The notes beneath the pieces were generated by a model, which was given only the letters and a program-made list of their open reading frames with translations, was not told where the DNA came from and did no database searches. Shown in pieces: positions 44,106 to 52,045 of a DNA stretch of 64,000 nt. Origin of the DNA: Janibacter cremeus (GTDB taxonomy: Bacteria; Actinomycetota; Actinomycetes; Actinomycetales; Dermatophilaceae); contig NZ_JACCAE010000001.1 of the NCBI RefSeq assembly GCF_013409205.1, positions 1,798,001 to 1,862,000 on the forward strand, given 5' to 3'. Positions within the stretch are counted from its first letter, which is position 1. Every line of letters begins with the position of its first letter. The position numbers and the translations under genes were made by a program.

Positions 44106-44215
44106 CTCCTCACGCCTGCGGACCACCGACTGCCGGGAGCCCGCTCCTGCCTGTGTCGAACAGGGGGCCGTCGGGATCGGCAGGATGCGGCGCTCCCTGA
44201 CGGGGCTCTGGCGCA
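44106..44215 (-). promoter_or_regulatory. Probable degenerate remnant of a c-di-AMP (ydaO-type) riboswitch
   Basis: Read on the minus strand, this leader keeps the 5' stem half TCCTGCC pairing with GGCAGGA, the block GGCAGGAGCGGG, a CCCGGCAG-like block and the end block CCGCAGGCG in the order found in the intact switch at 46112-46311. It lacks the middle part, including GGACCCA and the GACAGCTAAC block. About 100 nt appear to have been lost. Ligand binding is therefore doubtful; the paralogous gene may have escaped c-di-AMP control. Confidence 0.55.
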
Positions 44216-44294
44216 TGCCGGAGCCGCGGACCACCGTAGGGCATGAAGTAACGAATTTATAACGCCATCTCGCAGTTGCCCGGCGAGCCTTGGT

Positions 44295-44999
44295 TCAGAT
44301 GAAGTCCTGCCGGGGCGCCCGGGTCTGCGAGCGCGCGTGGTCGCTCTCGGCCTCGCCGTGGACGCTGCGAAGCAGGTCGGCCATCTCCTCGTCCATCCGG
44401 GCGGCGGTCGAGGCGGCCTCGGTGATGCGCCGGCGCAGCTCGGCCGGGACGGCGCCCTGGTACTTGTAGAAGATCTTGTGCTCGGTGCTCGCCCAGAAGT
44501 CCATCGCGACAGTCCGGAACTGAACCTCGACGGGGACCTGGACGGCCCCGGAGGAGAGGAACACCGGGATCTCCAGGATGACGTGGAGGGAGCGGTAGCC
44601 GTTCGGCTTGGGGTCGGCGATGTAGTCCTTCACCGTGCGCACGGTGATGTCCGGCTGTGCGGTGAGGGAGTCGACGAGGCGGTAGACGTCAGCGACGAAA
44701 GGGCACACGACGCGGATGCCGGCGATGTCGGTGATGGCCCCACGCAGCGCCTCGATCTCCAGCTCGACACCCTGGCGGGCGGCCTTGGCCATGATGCTCT
44801 CGGGGCTCTTCAGCCGCGTGGAGATGTGCTCGATCGGGTTGTCCTGGTGCAGCTCGGTGAACTCCTCCCGCAGGATGTCCAGCCGCGTGGCCACCTGCTC
44901 CATGCCGAATCGGTACCCGAGCATCATCCGCGTGAAGTCCTCACGGATCTGGGCAAAGCGGCGCACGGCCTCGTCGGACAGCTCGGGTGTCCTGCTCAT
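44295..44999 (-). CDS. Small alarmone synthetase (RelQ/RelP-like (p)ppGpp synthetase)
   Basis: 234-residue synthetase-only RelA/SpoT-type enzyme that transfers pyrophosphate from ATP to GTP or GDP. Motifs: ISTRLKSPESIMAKAARQG, ITDIAGIRVVCPFVADVY, DYIADPKPNGYRSLHVILE, and VEVQFRTVAMDFWASTEHKIFYKY. There is no hydrolase (HD), TGS or ACT domain. ATG 44999 is preferred; a GTG at 45032 gives a longer N-terminus. It lies between the two NlpC/P60 genes in the same orientation, separated from the second by a terminator. Confidence 0.92.
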   Translation of the reverse strand: MSRTPELSDEAVRRFAQIREDFTRMMLGYRFGMEQVATRLDILREEFTELHQDNPIEHISTRLKSPESIMAKAARQGVELEIEALRGAITDIAGIRVVCPFVADVYRLVDSLTAQPDITVRTVKDYIADPKPNGYRSLHVILEIPVFLSSGAVQVPVEVQFRTVAMDFWASTEHKIFYKYQGAVPAELRRRITEAASTAARMDEEMADLLRSVHGEAESDHARSQTRAPRQDFI

Positions 45000-45044
45000 G
45001 TCGTCGCCACGGCGTAGGTGTCCATCGACCACCAGCCTAGAGCG

Positions 45045-45085
45045 CGACGAAGGGCCCCGACCGTGGTGGTCGGAGCCCTTCGTCG
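45045..45085 (-). terminator. Hairpin terminator of the larger NlpC/P60 gene
   Basis: Stem CGACGAAGGGC(c)CCGACC pairs with GGTCGG(a)GCCCTTCGTCG across a 5-nt loop, 18 positions per arm with one mismatch, 10 bp after the hydrolase stop. It resembles the terminator at 43234-43265 and probably descends from the same duplicated gene. Confidence 0.82.
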
Positions 45086-45095
45086 TGGCCGTGGA

Positions 45096-46100
45096 TCAGA
45101 CGCGGCCGTAGGTCACGTTGGAGGTCCAGATCGCTCGCTTGGAGACGGGCACGCGGGAGTTGCCGGAGTCGTACATCATGCCGTTCCCGGCGTAGATGCC
45201 GTTGTGGTACGCCGGGGCGCCGAAGAAGACGAGGTCGCCCGGCTGCGGCGACGAGACGCGCGTGGTGGCCTGACGCTGCTGCTCGGCCGTGCGCGGGAGG
45301 GAGACCCCGTGCTTCGCGAACACGTACTGGGTGAAGCCGGAGCAGTCGAAGCCGCTGGGGGTCGTCCCGCCGTAGCGGTAGGGGGTACCGACCAGGCCGG
45401 CCGCGGTACCCAGGACCGAGCTGCTGCTCGTGCCGCCGCCCAGCGAGGGACGATTGTTGTCGCGCGAGGGGCGCGTGGTCGAGGAGGACCCCGTCAGTCC
45501 CATGACCGAGCCGGTGCGCGGGCCGACGACTCCATCGACGGTCAGGCCGTGGCTGGCCTGGTAGCGCTTGACGGCGGAGCGGGTCCCGGGGCCGAAGATG
45601 CCGTCGGCGCTGGCGCCGACGGCGCGCTGGATCTCGCGCACCACGGAGCCGCGGTCGCCGTAGCTGACGAGTCCGGTGAAGTTCGAGCTGCTGCTCGACG
45701 GGCGGTTCGATGTGCTGGAGCTGGAGCCACCCAGACCCATGTCGGTACCGGTGCGCGGGCCGACAACTCCGTCGACGGTCAGGCCGTGGCTGGCCTGGTA
45801 GCGCTTGACGGCGGAGAGCGTCGCGGGGCCGAAGATGCCGTCGGCGCTGGCGCCGACGGCGCGCTGGATCTCGCGCACCACGGAGCCGCGGTCGCCGTAG
45901 CTGACGATCCCGGAGAAGGAGCTCGTCGTGCTCTTGGCCGACGGGGTGCTCACGGTGGCCGGCGCAGCGGAGGCGCTCCCCGTGGTCAGCAGGGCCGGAG
46001 CGGTGAGGCTCAGCGCTGCGGCCGCGGTGATGCTCAGGCCGGTCTTGCGGAGGGTGGGCAGCTGCGGTGCGCGGTGGCGACCGGCGTAGAACTGGGTCAT
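45096..46100 (-). CDS. NlpC/P60 cell-wall peptidase with two peptidoglycan-binding repeats
   Basis: 334-residue secreted peptidase starting MTQFYAGRHRAPQL, with a signal peptide ending near GSASAAP, two PG_binding_1 repeats (each YGDRGSVVREIQRAVGASAD then GVVGPRTG) joined by Ser-rich linkers, and an NlpC/P60 domain with FDCSGFTQYVFAKHG (catalytic Cys) and YHNGIYAGNGMMYDSG. It is likely a septum or growth hydrolase. The leader carries an intact c-di-AMP riboswitch, so expression should respond to this cell-wall-linked second messenger. The two repeats are nearly identical in DNA, which permits repeat-number change. Confidence 0.94.
   Translation of the reverse strand: MTQFYAGRHRAPQLPTLRKTGLSITAAAALSLTAPALLTTGSASAAPATVSTPSAKSTTSSFSGIVSYGDRGSVVREIQRAVGASADGIFGPATLSAVKRYQASHGLTVDGVVGPRTGTDMGLGGSSSSTSNRPSSSSSNFTGLVSYGDRGSVVREIQRAVGASADGIFGPGTRSAVKRYQASHGLTVDGVVGPRTGSVMGLTGSSSTTRPSRDNNRPSLGGGTSSSSVLGTAAGLVGTPYRYGGTTPSGFDCSGFTQYVFAKHGVSLPRTAEQQRQATTRVSSPQPGDLVFFGAPAYHNGIYAGNGMMYDSGNSRVPVSKRAIWTSNVTYGRV
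45511..45909 (-). repeat. Intragenic direct repeat of the peptidoglycan-binding module (2 copies, period 237 bp)
   Basis: The segments 45511-45672 and 45748-45909 (about 162 bp each) are almost identical in DNA, with long runs of perfect match including silent positions. The period is 79 codons. Such sequence identity points to recent duplication or ongoing gene conversion of the binding module within the hydrolase gene. Confidence 0.85.
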
Positions 46101-46111
46101 CGAGCTCTCCT

Positions 46112-46311
46112 GCGCCTGCGGGGTTAGCTGTCGGGTTGGGATGGAGACATCCCGTCCGTGGCCCGAAGTGTCCGGGCCGAGAAGGACTGCACCCCGAGGC
46201 CGTGAGGCCAGAGGTCCTGGGTCCCCCGCTCCTGCCACTTCCTGTTTGTGCAGATCCGATGTGGGGTGGCAGGACTCGGCGACCAGATCGGGCCTCCGCT
46301 GGATGCGGCGG
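46112..46311 (-). promoter_or_regulatory. c-di-AMP riboswitch (ydaO/yuaA class)
   Basis: The minus-strand leader has the hallmarks of the class: 5' part with GAGTCCTGCCA pairing to TGGCAGGA, then GCGGGGGACCCAGG, a GGGGTGCAGTCC block, a hairpin near GGGATG/CATCCC, and the 3' block CCCGACAGCTAAC followed by CCGCAGGCG. It ends about 12 nt before the start codon of the larger NlpC/P60 gene. In actinobacteria this riboswitch class precedes cell-wall hydrolase genes and usually turns them off when c-di-AMP is high. Exact 5' boundary is approximate. Confidence 0.88.
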
Positions 46312-46499
46312 CGGGGATGACACTAGCCCATCAGGACACGGAATGGTCACGTTGGGGTCAAGAAATCTGAACGGCACGTTCAGGCAACAGTCAGTTTCGC
46401 CGGAGTGGCGCTATATGCGGTTCTGCGGCGAGCGGGGTTGCCGTTGCCGCGCTCGTGCGGACGTGACCGAAGGGCCTTTCCGGGGGCATCCTGAACGCC

Positions 46500-47453
46500 G
46501 TGCCCACTCCCTTCCTGCCCATCCGTACCGAGCGCCTGGTCCTGCGTCCCTACGCGGAGTCGGACCTCGATGCCCTGCTGGCTTACCACTCGATCCCGGC
46601 CGTCGCACGCTACCTGCGCTTCCACACGTGGACTCGAGAGGCAGGTCGGCGCCATCTGGCGGTGCGTGTGCAGCGTGGGGGCATCGAGACGCCGGCGCGT
46701 GCCCTCGCGCTCGTCGTCGAGCACGAGGGGCGGGTGGTCGGTGACGTGACCCTCTGGGCCACGGACGAGGCCGGGGCGAAGGGGGAGATGGGCTGGGCCT
46801 TCCACCCGGACGTCGCGGGGCGGGGCTTCGCGACCGAGGCGGCGGCCGCTGTCCTCGAGGTCGGCTTCGCCCAGTACGGCATGCACCGTATCGCCGCGCA
46901 GGTGGATGTCCGCAACGTCGCCTCGGCGGCCCTGTGCGAGCGGCTCGGGATGGGCCTGGAGGCCCGGCACCGCCAGGACTGGTGGAGCAAGGGTGAGTGG
47001 ACCGACACGCTCGTCTACGCCGCTCTGGCCTCGGATCGCCCGCGGGACGTCGGCGACGCGATCGTCGTCAGCGCCGTCGTCCTCGCTGACGCGGACGGTC
47101 ACGTGCTCACCGTCCGCAAGCGGGGGACGGCAGCCTTCATGCACCCCGGTGGCAAACCTGAGCCGGGCGAGACCCCCGAGCAGTGCGCCCTCCGGGAGGT
47201 CGAGGAGGAGCTCGCCCTGGTCCTCGCGCCGGATCGGCTCGAGCTGGTCGCCGTCCACCGCACCGCTGCGGCCAACGAGGCCGGCCGCGCGCTCATTGCG
47301 AGTGTGTTCAGCCACCCGCACCTGTCGGCGCGGTCCCGGCCGGAGGTGACTCCGGCGGCCGAGATCGAGGAGGTGCGGTGGCTCGATCCACTCGCCGACC
47401 TGCCGTACGACGCCGCGCCCCTGCTGCGGCTGATGGTCCCGGGCCGCGAGTAG
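46500..47453 (+). CDS. GNAT acetyltransferase-NUDIX hydrolase fusion
   Basis: 317-residue protein. Residues about 1-175 are a RimJ/RimL-type GNAT domain (RTERLVLRPYAESDLDALL, GWAFHPDVAGRGFATEAAAA, NVASAALCERLGMGLEARHR). Residues about 185-317 are a NUDIX domain with GKPEPGETPEQCALREVEEEL, which fits the GX5EX7REUXEE box up to the last Gly, here Ala. Such fusions could acylate and sanitise a nucleotide-linked amine, but no substrate can be named. The start is GTG 46500. The gene follows the riboswitch of the divergent hydrolase. Confidence 0.85.
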   Translation: MPTPFLPIRTERLVLRPYAESDLDALLAYHSIPAVARYLRFHTWTREAGRRHLAVRVQRGGIETPARALALVVEHEGRVVGDVTLWATDEAGAKGEMGWAFHPDVAGRGFATEAAAAVLEVGFAQYGMHRIAAQVDVRNVASAALCERLGMGLEARHRQDWWSKGEWTDTLVYAALASDRPRDVGDAIVVSAVVLADADGHVLTVRKRGTAAFMHPGGKPEPGETPEQCALREVEEELALVLAPDRLELVAVHRTAAANEAGRALIASVFSHPHLSARSRPEVTPAAEIEEVRWLDPLADLPYDAAPLLRLMVPGRE

Positions 47454-47502
47454 CGCGGGGGTGTCGTCGGGCGCCCCTGCGCGCGATCGCGAAGAAGGCA
47501 AC

Positions 47503-47547
47503 GTCAACCCTGCATTGACATCGGTGGCGCGTCAAGACATGGTTGAC
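47503..47547 (+). promoter_or_regulatory. Tandem pair of GTCAA-N7-TTGAC palindromes
   Basis: Two perfect 17-bp sites, 47503-47519 and 47531-47547, are spaced 28 bp centre to centre and end 2 bp before the ATG at 47550. Each keeps the same 7-nt central spacing. The layout suggests cooperative binding of a dimeric repressor, most simply the HTH protein encoded two genes downstream. TTGAC overlaps possible -35 elements. Confidence 0.65.
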
Positions 47548-47549
47548 AC

Positions 47550-47795
47550 ATGACAGCGATCAATCGGAAGACCAGGCCCGTGATGTGGGCACTCATTGCC
47601 GTGGGTGCGGTGGGGCTCTTCGTGAGCATCGATGTGGGCCCCGACGGCTTCGTCGGCGGTCTGCTGCAGGGCGCGAGTTTTGCGGTCGCCCTCGTCGGGG
47701 CGTTCTTTCTCGGGATGCTCCACGGCGCAGACGAGTCGGTGGCGGCCGGGGTGGAGCCCGCAGCGTGGCTGCCGAGTCGTGGCAGTGGGCGCTGA
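47550..47795 (+). CDS. Small membrane protein
   Basis: 81-residue protein with two hydrophobic helices (VMWALIAVGAVGLFVSI and FAVALVGAFFLGML) and a short basic N-terminus; no family recognised. There is no ribosome site, and the start lies directly behind the palindromes, so translation may be leaderless. It overlaps the HTH gene by 17 nt, and the two are probably one regulated unit. Confidence 0.65.
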   Translation: MTAINRKTRPVMWALIAVGAVGLFVSIDVGPDGFVGGLLQGASFAVALVGAFFLGMLHGADESVAAGVEPAAWLPSRGSGR

Positions 47796-48330
47796 GCTCG
47801 GGCCCCCGGAGCTGGCCCAGGCACTGGGCGCGGCGATCCTGGCCGGGCTCGACGGTGATGAGGATGGTCAGGACCACCTCGCGATCGTCCGGCGCGCCGC
47901 CGCTGCAGAGACCGAAGTCGACGTACTCATGCGACAGGCGGTCGGCGCGGCACGGGGGGCCGGGCACAGCTGGGCGAGCCTTGGTGCCGAGCTCGGGATG
48001 AGCCGGCAGGCAGTCCAGCAGCGCTTCGGTGACCGTCGGGCCGGCACCGACGAGGACCCGTACGACACGGGAGAGCGGTGGCTCGGGCCGGTCACTGCCT
48101 TCGACGAGATGGCGGAGCTGGAGATCGCCGGCCGACAGGGGTGGCGCACCATCGGCCTCGGGATGCTCAAGCACCGGGTCCGCCGTACCTCGACCCAGTG
48201 GGAGCACAGGCGCGTGGTCTGGACCGGCCCCCTTCGCCGGTGGGAGGACGACGGATGGCAGGTGGCCGTCCGCGCCTTCCCTTGGGTCTACCTCGTGCGC
48301 GACACCGGCCTGCCGGCCGAGGATGCCTGA
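47779..48330 (+). CDS. HTH DNA-binding protein
   Basis: About 183 residues. The central helix-turn-helix AGHSWASLGAELGMSRQAVQQRFG is of the type used by many actinobacterial regulators. The N-terminus is an acidic helical region; the C-terminal half contains GERWLGPVTAFDEMAELEIAGRQGW and WQVAVRAFPWVYLVRDTG, unfamiliar to me and possibly a ligand domain. The likely start is GTG 47779 (or 47785), overlapping the upstream gene. It probably binds the tandem palindromes and autoregulates. Confidence 0.75.
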   Translation: MAVGAELGPPELAQALGAAILAGLDGDEDGQDHLAIVRRAAAAETEVDVLMRQAVGAARGAGHSWASLGAELGMSRQAVQQRFGDRRAGTDEDPYDTGERWLGPVTAFDEMAELEIAGRQGWRTIGLGMLKHRVRRTSTQWEHRRVVWTGPLRRWEDDGWQVAVRAFPWVYLVRDTGLPAEDA

Positions 48331-48440
48331 CGTCCCGGGCGCAGGCCTGCCGACGGTGCTCCGCCTGTCCGGGCGTCATCCGGGGCGCTCCTGATCTAGC
48401 CTGAGGTGGTCCACGTCACAGCCGACACAGGAGCCCGAAA

Positions 48441-49793
48441 ATGCTCAAGGTCGTCTCCCGGCCGTTGGTCCGGCTCGCCGAGCGGTACCTCCCCACCGCC
48501 TTCGTCTTCGCGGTCGTCCTCACTGCCATCGTCGCCGTGGGGGCGTTGCTCGCCACCGACAGCGGCCCCGTGGAGGTGGTCCGCGCGTGGGGTGACGGCC
48601 TGACCGGCCTGCTGGCCTTCATGACGCAGATGGCGTTGGTGCTGCTGCTGGGCTACATGCTGGCCAACACCGGGCCGGTGCGGCGCCTGCTGGAGCGACT
48701 CGCCCGTGTCCCGCGCACACCCGCACAGGCCTACGGCTTCGTTGCCCTCTGTGCCGCCGTGGCCTCGCTCTTCACCTGGGGACTGGGCCTGGTGGTCGCG
48801 GCACTGCTGTCCATCGAGGTGGCCCGCATCGGTCGCGACCGTGGCCTGAAGTTGCACTATCCGCTGCTCGTCGCAGCCGGCTACTCCGGCTTCGTCGTCT
48901 GGCACATGGGCTACTCCGGCTCGGGTCCGCTGGCGGCCGCGACTCCGGGCAGCTTCGTCGAGGACCAGCTGGGTCACACCATCCCCGTCACCGAGACGAT
49001 CTTCGCCTCGTGGAACATGCTCGCGGCCGTCGTCACCGTCATCGCCGTCGTCGGCACGATGATGCTGATGGCTCCGGGGAAGGACGATCGCATCGTCGAG
49101 CTGCCGAAGGGCGCTTCGCTCGAGGATGCGCAGGGCAACGACCCCATCGAGACCACCGAGGGCCCGACGCCCGCCGACCGCATCGACACCTCCCGCTTCG
49201 TCACGCTGGCGATCGGTCTCTTCCTCCTTGCCTACCTGATCCTCTACTTCGCCCAGGAGGGGATGTCGCTCACGCTGGACATCGTCAACTGGACCTTCCT
49301 CTGTCTCGTGCTGCTCCTCGTCCGCAACGCGCGCGAGCTCGGTCAGCTCGTGGCCAAGGCGGCTGCCAACGTCGGCGAGATCCTCGTGCAGTTCCCCCTC
49401 TACGCCGGGATCATGGGCATCATGACCGCCACTGGTCTGGTGGCGATGCTCGCCGACTTCTTCGTCTCGATCTCCACCGAGACGACGCTGGGCGTGTGGG
49501 CCTTCCTCGCCGGCGGCATCGTCAACGTTTTCGTCCCCTCCGGCGGAGGCCAGTTCGCCATCCAAGCACCGATCTTCCTCGACGCCGCCAAACAGCTGGG
49601 TGTCGACCCGGCGATCGTGGTCATGGGCGTGGCCTACGGCGACCAGTGGACGAACATGATCCAGCCGTTCTGGGCGCTGCCAATGCTGGCGATCGCTCGA
49701 CTGCGCATCCGCGACGTCATGGGCTTCACCACCGTCACGCTCATCGTCACCGGTGTCGTCTTCGCCGTCACCATGGTGCTCGCCTCGCTCTGA
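48441..49793 (+). CDS. AtoE/TIGR00366-family short-chain fatty acid transporter
   Basis: 450-residue membrane protein with many helices. Family marks are LFTWGLGLVVAALLSIEVAR, HMGYSGSGPLAAATPG, and VFVPSGGGQFAIQAPIFLDAAKQLG. Members are thought to take up short-chain fatty acids such as acetoacetate or butyrate. The N-terminal extension before the first helix is short. Monocistronic by layout. Confidence 0.88.
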   Translation: MLKVVSRPLVRLAERYLPTAFVFAVVLTAIVAVGALLATDSGPVEVVRAWGDGLTGLLAFMTQMALVLLLGYMLANTGPVRRLLERLARVPRTPAQAYGFVALCAAVASLFTWGLGLVVAALLSIEVARIGRDRGLKLHYPLLVAAGYSGFVVWHMGYSGSGPLAAATPGSFVEDQLGHTIPVTETIFASWNMLAAVVTVIAVVGTMMLMAPGKDDRIVELPKGASLEDAQGNDPIETTEGPTPADRIDTSRFVTLAIGLFLLAYLILYFAQEGMSLTLDIVNWTFLCLVLLLVRNARELGQLVAKAAANVGEILVQFPLYAGIMGIMTATGLVAMLADFFVSISTETTLGVWAFLAGGIVNVFVPSGGGQFAIQAPIFLDAAKQLGVDPAIVVMGVAYGDQWTNMIQPFWALPMLAIARLRIRDVMGFTTVTLIVTGVVFAVTMVLASL

Positions 49794-49904
49794 CAGCGGC
49801 ATCCGCAAGGGGGAGGCCGTCGCCGGGTCGGCTGTTTGGCGGCGAAGGGGGGCGAGGAGTTGACTGGGACCGATCCCCCTTCTCCCGACGAGAGGAGCGC
49901 CCCC

Positions 49905-50942
49905 GTGCGCATCGTGAAGGCCTGGGCGGCCACGTCCGCCACCGAATCCCTGTCCGCGACCACCATCGAGCGCCGCGACGTCGGTGAGAACGACGTCCTG
50001 ATCGAGATCGCCTACGCCGGCGTCTGCCACAGCGACATCCACACCGCCCGCAGCGAGTGGGGACAGGCCCCCTACCCCCTCGTCGTCGGCCACGAGATCG
50101 CCGGAACCGTCGCCGAGGTCGGCTCGGCGGTCACCACGCACACCGTCGGCGACCGGGTCGGCGTCGGCTGCATGGTCAACTCCTGCCGGGAGTGCGATGC
50201 CTGCAAGGCGGGCAAGGAGCAGTACTGCACCAAGCAGGTCGGCACCTACGCCGGGACCGACCGGGACGGCAGCATCACCCAAGGTGGGTACTCGACCCAC
50301 GTCGTGGTCGACGCCGACTTCGTCCTGCAGATCCCGCAGGGGCTCGACCTCGACGTCGCCGCGCCGCTGCTGTGCGCCGGGGTCACGACCTGGTCCCCGT
50401 TGCGTCGCTTCGGTGTCGAGAAGGGCTCGAAGGTCGCCGTCATCGGCCTCGGCGGGCTCGGACACATGGGCGTGCAGATCGCCGTCGCGCTCGGCGCCGA
50501 GGTGACCGTGCTGTCCCAGTCGTTGAAGAAGCAGGAGGACGGGCTGGCCTTCGGAGCCGTGGACTACCGCGCGACGAGCGACGACACGACCTTCACGGAC
50601 CTGCGCGGCAAGTTCGACCTGATCCTCAACACGGTCAGTGCCAACCTGCCGATCCACAAGTACCTGTCCCTGCTCGCCGTCGAGGGCACATTGGTCAACG
50701 TCGGCGCACCCGTCGAGCCCTTCACGGTCCCCGCCTTCTCCCTGATCGGGGGCGGCAAGTCCCTGGCCGGCTCCCTGATCGGCGGCATCCCCGAGACCCA
50801 GGAGATGCTCGACTTCTGCGCCGAGAAGGGCATCGGCGCCCAGATCGAGGTCATCCCCGCGGAGAAGGTCAACGAGGCCTGGGACCGGGTCGTCGCCTCC
50901 GACGTGCGGTATCGCTTCGTCATCGATGCCGCGACCATCTGA
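49905..50942 (+). CDS. NAD(P)-dependent zinc alcohol dehydrogenase (cinnamyl-alcohol/YahK type)
   Basis: 345-residue medium-chain dehydrogenase of the CAD/YahK branch that reduces aldehydes with NADPH. Catalytic zinc site: [14 protein letters not shown] and GHEIAG; structural zinc: [15 protein letters not shown]; cofactor motif: [24 protein letters not shown] 49905 has GAGAGGAG upstream. It precedes a MerR-type regulator in the same direction across a promoter-like gap, so the regulator may respond to aldehydes. Confidence 0.9.
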   Translation: MRIVKAWAATSATESLSATTIERRDVGENDVLIEIAYAGVCHSDIHTARSEWGQAPYPLVVGHEIAGTVAEVGSAVTTHTVGDRVGVGCMVNSCRECDACKAGKEQYCTKQVGTYAGTDRDGSITQGGYSTHVVVDADFVLQIPQGLDLDVAAPLLCAGVTTWSPLRRFGVEKGSKVAVIGLGGLGHMGVQIAVALGAEVTVLSQSLKKQEDGLAFGAVDYRATSDDTTFTDLRGKFDLILNTVSANLPIHKYLSLLAVEGTLVNVGAPVEPFTVPAFSLIGGGKSLAGSLIGGIPETQEMLDFCAEKGIGAQIEVIPAEKVNEAWDRVVASDVRYRFVIDAATI

Positions 50943-50964
50943 GAGGCAGTCGCCGGGTACGGCC

Positions 50965-50995
50965 TTGACCCTCACATCGTGTGAGGTCCCACAGT
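50965..50995 (+). promoter_or_regulatory. MerR-type promoter with 19-bp spacer and palindrome
   Basis: TTGACC (50965-50970) and CACAGT (50990-50995) are separated by 19 bp, the long spacer typical of MerR-controlled promoters. CCTCACA-tcg-TGTGAGG (50970-50986) is a perfect 7-bp inverted repeat inside the spacer. The site lies 6 bp before the regulator's ATG, so autoregulation is likely. The -10 element is weak, as expected for an activated promoter. Confidence 0.6.
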
Positions 50996-51001
50996 GAAGC
51001 C

Positions 51002-51844
51002 ATGACCGACACCGCGAGACCCATGTCGATCGGGCAATTCTCCTCCCGGAGCCGTTTGTCCGTGCGGATGCTGCGCCACTACGGCGACCACGGCGTCCTC
51101 GTCCCCGCCGAGGTGGATCCGGACAGCGGCTACCGCCGCTACGCCGAGGAGCAGCTCGCGCAGGCGGCGCACGTGCGCCGCCTGCGCGACGTGGGTTTCA
51201 CCGTGTCCGCCATCTCGGTCCTCCTCGCCGCCCGCGGCACCGAGAGCTACTGCCAGGCACTGGTCCTGCAGCGGTCGGCCCTCGCTGACGAGTTGCGCGC
51301 TGCCCGGGAGCGACTGGCGCTCATCGACCAGCTCCTGGATCAGGAAGGATCCACCATGTCCGCCATCACCGTCAGCTGCGAGGTCGTCCCGGCCCGCACC
51401 GTCGTCGCCCTCCGTGGCACAGTCCCCGCCTACGACCAGGAAGGTCGGCTCTGGGGGCAGTTCATCCCCGAGCTCACCCGCCAGCAGATCGCCCCGATCG
51501 GCCCGGGCGGCGTCTTCGAGCACGATCCGGAGTACCGCGAGAGCGACCCGACCCTGTCTATCTGGCTACCCGTCCCCGCCGGGACCACCGTCGAGGCCCC
51601 ACTCGAGATGCACGAGGTCCCCGAGCAGCAGGTCGTCATGGCCCGGGTCGAGGGACCGTACACGCTCATCAGCGAGGCGCACTCCCGCATCGAGGAGTTC
51701 GCCGCTGCAGAGGGATTGGCGCTCGCCGACCGGGCGGGTCTCGACGACCCGATCGAGCGACTCGGCTTCAACCGCTACCTGAGCGACCCCAGCGAGACCT
51801 CGCCGGAGGACCTGAGTACCGAGGTCTGCGTGCCCCTGGCCTGA
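51002..51844 (+). CDS. MerR-family regulator with GyrI-like effector domain
   Basis: 280-residue regulator: N-terminal MerR winged helix (SIGQFSSRSRLSVRMLRHYGDHGVL, YRRYAEEQLAQAAHVRRLRDVGF), a coiled-coil, then a GyrI/BmrR-like ligand domain (VSCEVVPARTVVALRGTVPAY ... EGPYTLISEAHSRIEEFAAAEG). BmrR-type proteins bind hydrophobic cations or other small molecules. ATG 51002 is close to its promoter. The target may include the ADH gene upstream or its own promoter. Confidence 0.9.
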   Translation: MTDTARPMSIGQFSSRSRLSVRMLRHYGDHGVLVPAEVDPDSGYRRYAEEQLAQAAHVRRLRDVGFTVSAISVLLAARGTESYCQALVLQRSALADELRAARERLALIDQLLDQEGSTMSAITVSCEVVPARTVVALRGTVPAYDQEGRLWGQFIPELTRQQIAPIGPGGVFEHDPEYRESDPTLSIWLPVPAGTTVEAPLEMHEVPEQQVVMARVEGPYTLISEAHSRIEEFAAAEGLALADRAGLDDPIERLGFNRYLSDPSETSPEDLSTEVCVPLA

Positions 51845-51866
51845 ACCGCACGCGCGGCCGGAGGAT

Positions 51867-51978
51867 GTTACGCGCGGGTACGACGACCACTCGTCACGAC
51901 GTTGCCGGAACTACCCTTGAATTTCCGGGGTTCCCCGGTCGGCGCCTCGCTCGAGTGGTCGTCGTACCCGCCGGTAAT
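51867..51978 (+). repeat. 112-bp intergenic element with inverted-repeat ends, copy B
   Basis: Second copy of the element at 15677-15788, same length and orientation. Its left arm contains GCGGGTACGACGACCACTCG and the right arm contains the exact reverse complement of these 20 bases, so it could form a long cruciform or RNA hairpin. The middle is less conserved. It lies between the MerR gene and the glutaminase gene, both plus-strand. No recognisable family, transposase or coding potential. Confidence 0.85.
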
Positions 51979-52045
51979 CTCGCCGGTGGCGGTAGCACCT
52001 GCCGTCATCGGGGGCGAAGGGAGCCGATCGTGACAGGATCGCCGC

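Noticed and set aside
48396..50975. 859-codon minus-strand open frame opposite the AtoE-like and ADH genes
   Set aside because: Same shadow effect: very His/Asp/Gln-rich translation with no motifs, while the plus-strand genes are well supported.
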